Source: an uncultured Rhodospirillaceae bacterium
GTDB lineage: Bacteria > Pseudomonadota > Alphaproteobacteria > Rhodospirillales > Casp-alpha2
Reading direction: 5' to 3'
NCBI GenBank assembly: GCA_913048145.1
Contig: CAJWVP010000028.1
Coordinates: 1-14,437 of the forward strand
DNA: 14,437 nucleotides
The first letter of the stretch is position 1. The number at the start of each line of letters is the position of its first letter. This document shows, one piece after another, positions 1-6,210 of the stretch. The notes below the pieces were generated by a model, which was given only the letters and a program-made list of their open reading frames with translations, made no database searches and was not told the DNA's origin. Made by a program: the position numbers and the translations under genes.

Positions 1-358
1 CGTCTTTATACCCGAAGCCTAGGCGCGCCGCCGCGCCGGGGCGGAAGTTCTCGATGATGACGTCGGCGTTCTCCACAAGTTTCCAGAGAACCTCTTTCGC
101 CGCGTCTTGCTTCATGTCCAGCGCCAGGCTCTTCTTGTTGCGATTGACCGATAGGAAGTAAGCCGACTCTTCACCCTGGTAGGGCGGGGCAAAGGCGCGT
201 GTATCGTCGCCTGCGCTGGGGCGTTCAATCTTAATGACCTCGGCGCCCATGTCGCCAAGCATCATAGAGCAAAAGGGCCCCGACAGGACGCGGGTGAGGT
301 CAATAACGCGAATACCCGCCAGTGGGCCGGTGTTGGTCAAATTGTCAGGTGAGGACAT
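1..358 (-). CDS. CaiB/BaiF family (class III) CoA-transferase, N-terminal part
   Basis: Only the first 119 codons are in the window; the gene continues past the left edge. Reading from the ATG at 358, the protein has the family's N-terminal pattern: PLAGIRVIDLTRVLSGPF, then GDMGAEVIKIE, then the region ending IENFRPGAAARLG. This is the Rossmann-like CoA-binding half of class III CoA-transferases, which move CoA between carboxylic acids. The catalytic aspartate usually lies further in and is not visible. The start overlaps the 3' end of the upstream dehalogenase-like gene by 14 bases and has AAGGAA seven bases before the ATG, so the two genes are very likely co-transcribed. The family is clear; the acyl substrate cannot be told. 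The gene could serve activation of the product of the divergent catabolic operon. Confidence 0.9.
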   Translation of the reverse strand, partial: MSSPDNLTNTGPLAGIRVIDLTRVLSGPFCSMMLGDMGAEVIKIERPSAGDDTRAFAPPYQGEESAYFLSVNRNKKSLALDMKQDAAKEVLWKLVENADVIIENFRPGAAARLGFGYKD

Positions 359-1052
359 CAGCAAGTTCCTTGAAGTTTGCAACAATGATGTCCGGCTGCT
401 GCGGCTCCTGGCCGAATGGCCGCTTGCGCCGGTCGATAAACGCGGTACGCATGCCGAAAGCTTTCGCGCCGACGCAATCGAAAGCGTGGTTGGCGACGAA
501 CAGGATTGAAGTGCGTTCCTTGCCCAGGATTTCCTCGGCTTTGGCATAGGTTTTCCAGTGCGGCTTGAAATAGCCCGCTTCCTGGACGGATATCGTTTCG
601 TCGAACTGGAACCCGATGTGCGGTTTTGCCGCCTCCAGCATGTCCCGGTCGCCGTTAGACAGGATCGCCAGCTTATAACCCGCGCCGCGTAAACGTCCCA
701 GTGCCTCGATCACATCGGGAAATGGCTTCAGGGTCTCGATCTGGCTAACCAGAAAAGCCACCTCATCCTGTGTGTATATGATCCCGGCTCGGTCCATGAC
801 GTGGGAAACGGCCCTGTGTCCGATCTGGCGATAGGGGGTGTGGCCTCGGTCACACAGCGCGTCGATCATAGAATTTTCAAAATGGGTGCGCCGCCACCAA
901 GTGACAAAACGGGACGCCTCGCCGTCCCAGCCTTTGTCCCTGAGGAAGGGTGTTACCTTCTCAGTCAGGTCCTTTTGCATGTCGACCACGGTGCCATACT
1001 GGTCGAAGGTCAGGACCTTGATATCGCGCTTGAGGATGTCGGGCTGTTCCAT
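345..1052 (-). CDS. HAD-superfamily hydrolase, type II haloacid dehalogenase-like
   Basis: This 235-aa protein has the ordered HAD motifs: motif I FDQYGTVVD with nucleophile Asp17, motif II ILSNGD with Ser132, motif III lysine at Lys163 (GYFKP), and motif IV VANHAFDCVGAKAFG with Asp192. Length and layout match the (S)-2-haloacid dehalogenase type II group, which attacks a C-halogen bond through an aspartyl ester. However, the usual motif IV core of characterised dehalogenases (SSNAWD) reads ANHAFD here, so Ser and Asn near the acid are replaced. Dehalogenase activity is therefore a family-level guess; another small-molecule hydrolase is possible. The gene is first in a minus-strand pair with the CoA-transferase and is transcribed away from the divergent region at 1053-1175. 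It has no signal peptide or membrane segment, so the protein is expected in the cytoplasm. Confidence 0.88.
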   Translation of the reverse strand: MEQPDILKRDIKVLTFDQYGTVVDMQKDLTEKVTPFLRDKGWDGEASRFVTWWRRTHFENSMIDALCDRGHTPYRQIGHRAVSHVMDRAGIIYTQDEVAFLVSQIETLKPFPDVIEALGRLRGAGYKLAILSNGDRDMLEAAKPHIGFQFDETISVQEAGYFKPHWKTYAKAEEILGKERTSILFVANHAFDCVGAKAFGMRTAFIDRRKRPFGQEPQQPDIIVANFKELADVLT

Positions 1053-1175
1053 GCTAGAATCCTTCGGCTGTCTGATCGGTGTTCATTCGCACCACAACGA
1101 AACATGAGCCATCCGTCGAATGGATAATCTATATAGAACCATCCATTTGACAAATATTGATATTAAGGTTCCGCC
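1053..1175. promoter_or_regulatory. Divergent control region with ATCCAT-type half-sites
   Basis: This AT-rich stretch separates the dehalogenase-like gene (minus) from the cupin gene (plus). It holds an inverted repeat AATGGAT/ATCCATT (1119-1125 and 1141-1147, 15-base spacer). A related half-site ATCCGT lies at 1111-1116, so the half-sites alternate in orientation. Between the arms lies the 10-base palindrome TCTATATAGA (1128-1137). A minus-strand promoter can be proposed: TTGTCA (1148-1153), 18 bases, GATTAT (1124-1129). For the plus strand, TATATA (1130-1135) could be a -10 box, but no good -35 is seen. The repeat would overlap both promoters, which fits a repressor or dual regulator; no regulator gene is in the window. 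AAGG at 1165-1168 is the cupin ribosome binding site. Confidence 0.45.
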
Positions 1176-1466
1176 ATGTCCAATCCCACTACCGCCAAAC
1201 CCACCTTGCAACATGACAACGACCGGACGCGCGTGACGCTTTGGGAGTTTGCGCCTGGCGCCGCCACGGGCTGGCATCGCCACGAAATGGATTATGTTAT
1301 CGTTCCCTTGACGACCGGAAAGCTGAAGCTATTGGGGTCGGATGGCGTAGAGAACGAGACCGATCTCACCGCCGGCGTTTCTTATTTTCGAGAAGCCGGC
1401 GTCGAACATGACGTGATCAACGCCAACGACTTCGATTTCACCTTCCTTGAGGTCGAATTCAAGTAG
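1176..1466 (+). CDS. Small single-domain cupin protein
   Basis: A 96-aa protein consisting of one cupin barrel. Cupin motif 1 is seen as GWHRHEMDYVIVPLTTG, with likely metal ligands His34, His36 and Asp39 (or Glu37). Motif 2 follows as EAGVEHDVINAN with His78. Residues are conserved well enough for a bound divalent metal, but enzymatic activity is not certain; small cupins of this kind often sit beside catabolic genes. The N-terminal part (TLWEFAPGAATGWHRHEMDY) resembles the BauB-like group linked to beta-alanine or polyamine catabolism, a resemblance judged by eye only. AAGG lies seven bases before the ATG. It is first in the plus-strand catabolic run and is separated from the amidase by 85 bases. 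Confidence 0.85.
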   Translation: MSNPTTAKPTLQHDNDRTRVTLWEFAPGAATGWHRHEMDYVIVPLTTGKLKLLGSDGVENETDLTAGVSYFREAGVEHDVINANDFDFTFLEVEFK

Positions 1467-1493
1467 CCTACAGCCAGCTGGGATAAAATCCGC

Positions 1494-1521
1494 TTCTCCA
1501 CTGGGGCGTGACTGCTATGAT
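1494..1521 (+). promoter_or_regulatory. Possible internal promoter before the amidase gene
   Basis: The gap between the cupin and amidase genes holds an extended -10 element, TGCTATGAT (1513-1521; hexamer TATGAT at 1516-1521). A weak -35-like TTCTCC lies at 1494-1499 with a 16-base spacer. Transcription would start near 1528, giving a short leader that still contains the amidase ribosome binding site AGGGAGG (1538-1544). It may let the amidase be expressed apart from the cupin. This rests on consensus matching alone. Confidence 0.3.
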
Positions 1522-1551
1522 CGTGCCACGCCTGGGCAGGGAGGACCGAAG

Positions 1552-2970
1552 ATGAGCGGCGAGACAACCAACACCTGTTACATGCCGGCGAACCGACTAG
1601 TGGAGCTCTATGAACTGAAGTCTCTCTCGCCGGTCGAGGTGGTGCAGGAGGCGTTGGCGCGAATCGCTGATGTGGATGGCGACGTCAACGCCTACTGTCT
1701 GGTAGATGAAGAGGTGGCGCTGGCCGCTGCCAAGGCGTCTGAGGACCGTTGGATGAAGGGCGAGCCCCAGGGCCTTGCCGACGGCGTCCCCGTCAGCGTC
1801 AAGGATATCGTATTGACCAAGGGGCATACGGTGCGGCGGGGTTCAAAGACGACCGGGGAAAATGCGCCGGACCGCTTCGATTGTCCCGCCGTCGGCCGAT
1901 TTCGCGAACATGGCGCGGTCATCATTGGCCGGACGACGACCCCGGAACACGGTTGGAAAGGTCTGTGCGACAGCCCGCTCACGGGCATCACCCGCAACCC
2001 CTGGGACACGTCCAAGACCCCCGGCGGTTCATCCGGCGGCGCGGCGGCGTCGGCGGCCCTAGGCATGGCGCACTTGAACATCGGCACGGATGGCGGCGGC
2101 TCGGTGCGCATTCCGGCGGCTTTTACCGGCGTGTTCGGCTGCAAGGCGACCTTTGGCCGGGTACCTGTGTTTCCGCCCAGCGCCATGGGCACCCTGTCGC
2201 ATGTCGGCCCCCTTACCCGGACTGTGGAAGATGCGGCGATGATGTTGAATATTATGGCCCAACCCGATTCCCGAGACTGGTCGGCGCTACCCTATGATCC
2301 GTTGGATTTCCGCTCGGAACTGGACCTGGGTGTTCGGCATCTGAACGTTGCCTACAGCCCGAACCTGGGTTACGCGGAGGTAGAGCCTGAGGTCGCCGCC
2401 ATCGTCGCGGACGCGGTAAAGGTTCTTGAAGGGCTGGGCGCAATGATCGAGGAGGTGGATCCGGGCTTCGAAGACCCCAAAGAGATGTTTAACGCGCACT
2501 GGGATCTCGGAGCGGCGCGTTTAGTGGATAAGGTGCCCGAGGACCGGCGCGCCGAGATGGACCCAGGCCTGCTCCGGATCGCCGAGCGCGGCCGGCAACT
2601 GACCCTCGCCCGGCACGCCGACGCCGTTGACGCCCGTGTCGAGCTGGGACGTAAGATGAATTTGTTCCACGATACCTATGATCTGTTGGTGACGCCAGCC
2701 ATGCCGATCACCGCCTTTACGGCTGGGCAGGATCTGGCCGATATGGACACACAGGAAGACTGGATGGACTGGTCGCCGTTCACCTACCCTTTTAACCTCA
2801 CGGGTCAGCCGGCCTGTGTCGTGCCCTGCGGGTTTACCGAAGTGGGCTTGCCTGTCGGCCTGCAAATCGTCGGACCGCGTTACGCGGATCTATTAGTCAT
2901 GCGGGCTGCCGGCGCCTTTGAACACGTCCGTCCCTTCCAGATGCCGGACGCTGCGAACGTTACCCATTGA
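1552..2970 (+). CDS. Amidase-signature family hydrolase
   Basis: A 472-aa protein of the amidase signature family, which cleaves carboxamides through a Ser-cisSer-Lys triad. The triad is visible: Lys84 in VSVKDIV, cis-Ser160 in the glycine/serine-rich segment PGGSSGGAAAS, and nucleophile Ser184 in GTDGGGSVRIPA. The 24-residue gap between the two serines equals that of characterised members. Length is normal for a single-domain amidase. The reading frame is open back to 1447, but the ATG at 1552 has AGGGAGG seven bases upstream and the family's N-terminus starts shortly after it, so the longer form is unlikely. No gatB or gatC is nearby, so this is a catabolic amidase rather than the tRNA amidotransferase subunit GatA. 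It sits between two cupin genes in the plus-strand run. Its substrate amide is unknown. Confidence 0.93.
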   Translation: MSGETTNTCYMPANRLVELYELKSLSPVEVVQEALARIADVDGDVNAYCLVDEEVALAAAKASEDRWMKGEPQGLADGVPVSVKDIVLTKGHTVRRGSKTTGENAPDRFDCPAVGRFREHGAVIIGRTTTPEHGWKGLCDSPLTGITRNPWDTSKTPGGSSGGAAASAALGMAHLNIGTDGGGSVRIPAAFTGVFGCKATFGRVPVFPPSAMGTLSHVGPLTRTVEDAAMMLNIMAQPDSRDWSALPYDPLDFRSELDLGVRHLNVAYSPNLGYAEVEPEVAAIVADAVKVLEGLGAMIEEVDPGFEDPKEMFNAHWDLGAARLVDKVPEDRRAEMDPGLLRIAERGRQLTLARHADAVDARVELGRKMNLFHDTYDLLVTPAMPITAFTAGQDLADMDTQEDWMDWSPFTYPFNLTGQPACVVPCGFTEVGLPVGLQIVGPRYADLLVMRAAGAFEHVRPFQMPDAANVTH

Positions 2971-3031
2971 GGGGCCGGTAATTGAAATGCTGGTGTTTGG
3001 CCTGTTTTCGCGGGCCTGTTAACGTTTAACT

Positions 3032-3805
3032 ATGTTGTATGGTAAGTCTGCTACAAAGGCTCGCGCCGCCAGCCACGTAGTTGAGGTCAATCACCAGAAC
3101 TACATCCTGTCGGGATACGTGGGCGCCGCGCCAGTGCGTGGCTTCTATCTGGAAGGCAACGAGGTCAATGACAACGGCTTGCCCCAAGGATTTCTGGTGC
3201 AGCAGCCACCAGGCGCGGTCACGAACCCGCACTTCCATGAGACAAACCAGTTCCAGGTGATCGTCGGCGGCGACGGCACGTTCGGAAAGAAGCCGATCAC
3301 GCCGCTCTCCATCCAATACTCTAACGCCCATACACCTTACGGGCCCATCGTGTCCGGGGAAGCCGGCGTCACCTATTTCACGCTCCGCGCCAGTTGGGAT
3401 CCCGGGGCCAAGTACATGCCGGCGTCTCGCGACAAGCTAGTCAAGGGGAACCAGCGTTCCAAACTGGTTGCTGGGCTACCAAGCGATCCGTCGGAAAGCC
3501 GCGCCGTCCGCAAGGCGCCAATGACCGACACGATCATCGCCGAGGAGGCCGATCGCCTCGCCGCCTGGCGTTTGTGCATGGGGCCGGGACAGACAACGGT
3601 GGCCCCCGATCCGGCCGGCTCCGGTGGGCAGTACATCATCGTCTCGGCAGGCTGCTTGGTTCATCGAGATGAGGATTTTATGAGTCTTTCAGTCCTCTTC
3701 GTCACCGAGGATGAGCCGGCGCTCCGCGTTGTCGCCGGAGCGGAAGGACTCGATTTGCTAGTCCTTCAGTTTCCAGAACGGAGGCCCTGGCCGTGTACGG
3801 ATTGA
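3032..3805 (+). CDS. Two-domain cupin-like protein with degenerate second domain
   Basis: A 257-aa protein I cannot assign to a named family. Residues about 55-120 form a cupin: NPHFHETNQFQVIVGGDG gives His67 and His69 with Gln73 where Glu is common, and His100 follows. Residues about 165-250 repeat a cupin-like beta pattern (GGQYIIVSAG ... AGAEGLDLLVLQFPE) but without the HxH ligands, so the C-terminal barrel appears to have lost its metal site. No Shine-Dalgarno sequence precedes the ATG at 3032; the bases just before it form the small repeat GTTAA/TTAAC (3018-3030). The 3' end overlaps the Rieske oxygenase start, so the two proteins probably work together. It may be a ring-cleaving or oxygenase-like bicupin, an isomerase, or a non-catalytic partner. 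Confidence 0.75.
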   Translation: MLYGKSATKARAASHVVEVNHQNYILSGYVGAAPVRGFYLEGNEVNDNGLPQGFLVQQPPGAVTNPHFHETNQFQVIVGGDGTFGKKPITPLSIQYSNAHTPYGPIVSGEAGVTYFTLRASWDPGAKYMPASRDKLVKGNQRSKLVAGLPSDPSESRAVRKAPMTDTIIAEEADRLAAWRLCMGPGQTTVAPDPAGSGGQYIIVSAGCLVHRDEDFMSLSVLFVTEDEPALRVVAGAEGLDLLVLQFPERRPWPCTD

Positions 3806-4929
3806 TGAGCGATGCGGACGTCATTCAGCGCGTCTTCGACCACATCGACAACAAGACCACGGATCTAGCTGATCGGGTCTGGCGGGAGCCCGTGGCGAGC
3901 TACCTGTCCGACGAACATTTTGCCGATGAGCTAGAGGTGTTCCGCCGCCTGCCCACGGTATTCTGCCCGTCGGCGGCCCTGTCCGAACCGGGGTCCTATG
4001 TGGCCCGCTCCGCCGCCGGGGTGCCCATCGTCGCGGTGCGCGGCGGCGACGGCAAGGTCCGCGCATTTTACAATGCGTGCCGGCACCGGGGCATGATGGT
4101 CGCCGAGGGCATGGGCAAGGTGGGTGCCTTCATCTGTCGCTATCATGCCTGGGCCTATGGCCTGGATGGCCGACTGAAGCACGTCCCCGGCGATCAGGGC
4201 TTTCCTGAGCTTGACCGGGACGCCCACGACCTCATTCCTGTGCAGGCAGAGGAGCGCGGCGGTCTCGTGTTTGTCACCCAGAAAGCACCCCTATCCGAAG
4301 GCGCAATGGCGGCCGTGCCGGATCTCCTCAGTCCCGATCAGGAATTATTTGACTTCGTCCAGATGCACGACCCTGCGAATTGGAAGCTGGTAGTAGAATC
4401 GGCAATGGAGGGCTATCACATCAAGGCCCTGCACTCAAAAACCTTCTATCCATACGGCTTCGACAACCTGAACGTGGTCGAGACCTACGGGCCCAATTCA
4501 CGCCTGGTGTTTCCGTTCCGCCGGATCGAGAAGTTGCGCGACACCGCACCCGAGGACCGGCACCCGGACGGCATGCTCACCTACGTTTACCATCTGTTTC
4601 CGAACGCGCGGGTTTCTATGCTGTCCAGCCACCATCAGCTAATCATAATCGAGCCTGAAGCCCCCGACCGGGTGCGCTGGGATTTCTTTCGCCTCACGCC
4701 TCCGGCCCGCGACGGCAAGCTTGTGGATAAAGCGATGACCGCCAAGGACGCAGACTTTGTCAAAGACACGGGCATAGTCGAGGACCGCGAAGCGGCCTGT
4801 TCCATTCAGGCCGGCCTGGCGACGGCGGCCAACACGCACTTCACCTTTGGGCGCTATGAGAAATCCGCCGTGCATTTCCACGAACACCTGGACGCCAACT
4901 TGACCCAGCTCCGTCAGGGCGCGTCGTGA
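3793..4929 (+). CDS. Rieske non-haem iron oxygenase, alpha subunit
   Basis: A 378-aa protein with the two domains of aromatic-ring hydroxylase large subunits. The Rieske [2Fe-2S] ligands are Cys96, His98, Cys115 and His118 (CRHRG ... CRYHAW). The mononuclear iron site is seen as ESAMEGYHIKALH, giving His209 and His214, with Asp331 as the likely third ligand. The residue bridging the two centres is Glu206 rather than the usual Asp, as in carnitine monooxygenase CntA and its relatives, which cleave C-N bonds rather than dihydroxylate rings. The GTG at 3793 has CGGAGG eight bases upstream; an ATG at 3805, overlapping the upstream stop by one base, is the alternative. No ferredoxin or reductase gene is in the window, so electrons must come from elsewhere. 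The substrate may be a quaternary amine, N-methyl compound or aromatic acid. Confidence 0.92.
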   Translation: MYGLMSDADVIQRVFDHIDNKTTDLADRVWREPVASYLSDEHFADELEVFRRLPTVFCPSAALSEPGSYVARSAAGVPIVAVRGGDGKVRAFYNACRHRGMMVAEGMGKVGAFICRYHAWAYGLDGRLKHVPGDQGFPELDRDAHDLIPVQAEERGGLVFVTQKAPLSEGAMAAVPDLLSPDQELFDFVQMHDPANWKLVVESAMEGYHIKALHSKTFYPYGFDNLNVVETYGPNSRLVFPFRRIEKLRDTAPEDRHPDGMLTYVYHLFPNARVSMLSSHHQLIIIEPEAPDRVRWDFFRLTPPARDGKLVDKAMTAKDADFVKDTGIVEDREAACSIQAGLATAANTHFTFGRYEKSAVHFHEHLDANLTQLRQGAS

Positions 4930-5012
4930 AGATTTAGGCCCTGTTGCCGCTCGGAAAGGTGGACCCGGGCCACCGCGCCGCGGAGACGCCGCTGAACTCG
5001 ACGAATAGATAA
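4926..5012 (+). pseudogene. Probable relic of a gene's N-terminus with in-frame TAG
   Basis: A GTG at 4926 overlaps the Rieske stop by four bases (GTGA), a normal coupling for the next gene in an operon. The frame reads V-K-I, then TAG at 4935-4937, then ALLPLGKVDPGHRAAETPLN and a TAA at 5010-5012. The segment after the TAG looks protein-like. By memory it resembles the N-terminus of luciferase-like monooxygenase (LLM) class flavin-dependent oxidoreductases, which often start MK..ALLPLGK. The rest of such a gene is absent. This suggests a deleted and decaying gene, but the stretch is short and the match was not searched; chance is possible. Confidence 0.3.
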
Positions 5013-5216
5013 ATGACAGAAACAGAAGAAACTACGACCGACGTTCTAAACGAGATATTGAACGCTGGAGCCGGACCTCTCGACCGCACAATTTATATGG
5101 CTTGCATGTACGGCCACTTCGAGGGCTGGCCCAAGGATATAGACGTTGTTTTTCCCGGTATCTTCAAGATGACTTCGGATCGTGACCGCATCGGAACATT
5201 TGAGGGCAGAGCCTAG
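5013..5216 (+). CDS. Hypothetical 67-aa protein
   Basis: I do not recognise this ORF. It encodes a small acidic protein with a Thr/Glu-rich start (MTETEETTTDVLNEIL), an uncharged centre (DRTIYMACMYGHFEGWPKD), and an end at GTFEGRA. No signal peptide or membrane helix is evident. It lies in the same frame as the upstream relic, directly after that relic's TAA, with no good ribosome binding site before its ATG. It may therefore be a leftover piece of a larger broken gene rather than a functional small protein. Against that, its composition looks like real coding sequence and it follows the Rieske gene closely on the same strand. It ends 25 bases before the stop of the convergent hydratase gene, with no clear terminator between them. 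Confidence 0.45.
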   Translation: MTETEETTTDVLNEILNAGAGPLDRTIYMACMYGHFEGWPKDIDVVFPGIFKMTSDRDRIGTFEGRA

Positions 5217-5241
5217 ATCGTTCTGCCCCGCTCGCGGCGGA

Positions 5242-6012
5242 TCAATCGAATTGGGCCGTGGCGGCCCCAAAGGGCCGAAACACTGTTTCCACCCGATCCC
5301 CCTTGGCGATGTCGTACTGGCGGGTGAAGGACCCCGACATGACCAGGGTGCCGGCCTCCAGTCGCCGGCCAAACCCGGCGAGCTTGCCAGCCAGCCAACG
5401 AATAGATTCCAAAGGCGTGCCCAGGACTTCGGCGCCGGTCGCGAGCTCCTGTTCTACACCGTTGATGGAAACCACCGCCTCGACCTCGGCCAAGTCCACA
5501 TCTCCTTGGAACGGCACGAAGGCGCCGGTGACATAGGCGTGCTGCTGGGCGTTGCCGGCGATGGCCAACGGAAAGTCGGCGCCAAGGGCGCTGCGCCGTT
5601 CGATAATCTCGAGCGCTGGGGCGATGCTATCAATGGCATCCGCTGCGCCGGTTAAGGACACATCCGGGCCTTCCAACGGTTTCCCCAGGCGTAGGCAAAG
5701 CTCGTTCTCAAACCCCGGCCCGTGCAGGGTATCGAAATCGAATGTCGTCGGGGCCGGCCGCTGCCCTGACACCAGTAGGTGACCGAGGCATGGTTCGTGA
5801 ACGCCTTGCTGGCGTTGCATGGCCACGGACGTTAGCCCAACCTTCCAGCCGGCCAGCGCTTCGCCGGCCGCCTCGCGCAGCGTCAGCAGTTCGAACTGCA
5901 CTGCATAGGCGTCATCGGCGGCGATGGTTCCTTCCAGGTTTTTGGCGAACAATGTGTTCGCGGCGTAGGCCGCGTGGAGCTGGCGGGCGGCGTTGTCGTT
6001 GGTGAGAGGCAT
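5242..6012 (-). CDS. 2-keto-4-pentenoate hydratase family protein (MhpD-like)
   Basis: A 256-aa member of the fumarylacetoacetase-fold hydratases/decarboxylases. The conserved blocks are GWKVGLTS with Lys57, the metal site GFENELCLRL with Glu102 and Glu104, and APALEIIERR with Glu135. The Glu-x-Glu ... Glu spacing equals that of E. coli MhpD. Length is typical. Enzymes of this group hydrate 2-hydroxypenta-2,4-dienoate, or decarboxylate 4-oxalocrotonate, late in meta-cleavage routes for aromatics. The partner aldolase (MhpE) and dehydrogenase (MhpF) genes and a ring-cleavage dioxygenase are missing from the window, so the exact reaction is open. The gene stands alone on the minus strand, convergent with the Rieske run and divergent from the uup homologue. 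A modest AAAGGA lies upstream of the ATG. Confidence 0.9.
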   Translation of the reverse strand: MPLTNDNAARQLHAAYAANTLFAKNLEGTIAADDAYAVQFELLTLREAAGEALAGWKVGLTSVAMQRQQGVHEPCLGHLLVSGQRPAPTTFDFDTLHGPGFENELCLRLGKPLEGPDVSLTGAADAIDSIAPALEIIERRSALGADFPLAIAGNAQQHAYVTGAFVPFQGDVDLAEVEAVVSINGVEQELATGAEVLGTPLESIRWLAGKLAGFGRRLEAGTLVMSGSFTRQYDIAKGDRVETVFRPFGAATAQFD

Positions 6013-6210
6013 GTCCGTCAGTGTCCTTTGTGCTGAGGGGGTGCAATTTTTGCAAAACCGTGGACGAAAGGCACCCCTTTTGCGTTACAGATTTTGAACA
6101 ATATGTGCCAAGGGACTTTCGCTCCAGGTTGTGAGACCGTACCCTTGCCACCGTGCGTAACGACCAGTCCCATTATCCCCATTTCGCTAACGAATTTCGA
6201 CATCCTGTCC
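6013..6210. promoter_or_regulatory. Divergent intergenic region between hydratase and uup-like gene
   Basis: For the minus strand a promoter can be proposed: TTGGCA (6106-6111), 16 bases, TGTAAC (6084-6089), with a start near 6077 and a leader of about 65 bases. Inside that leader is TGCAA-TTT-TTGCA (6042-6054), overlapping the palindrome TTTTGCAAAA (6048-6057); it is placed where a repressor could block the hydratase gene. For the plus strand I find no convincing promoter or strong ribosome binding site. The plus-strand frame is open back to 6094, but that extension does not look like the ABC-F family's N-terminus. Confidence 0.35.

Noticed and set aside
2982..3031. Promoter giving a leaderless transcript for the bicupin gene
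   Set aside because: TTGAAA is present at 2982-2987 but no -10 box lies at a workable distance; TTTAAC at 3025-3030 is too close to the ATG to start a leaderless message there.
4958..4974. Hairpin GGTGG-ACCCGGG-CCACC after the Rieske gene as a terminator
   Set aside because: The stem is only five base pairs and no T-run follows; it also lies within the protein-like relic.
6094..6210. 39-residue N-terminal extension of the ABC-F protein
   Set aside because: The extension has no resemblance to ABC-F N-termini, which begin right at the ATG at 6211.
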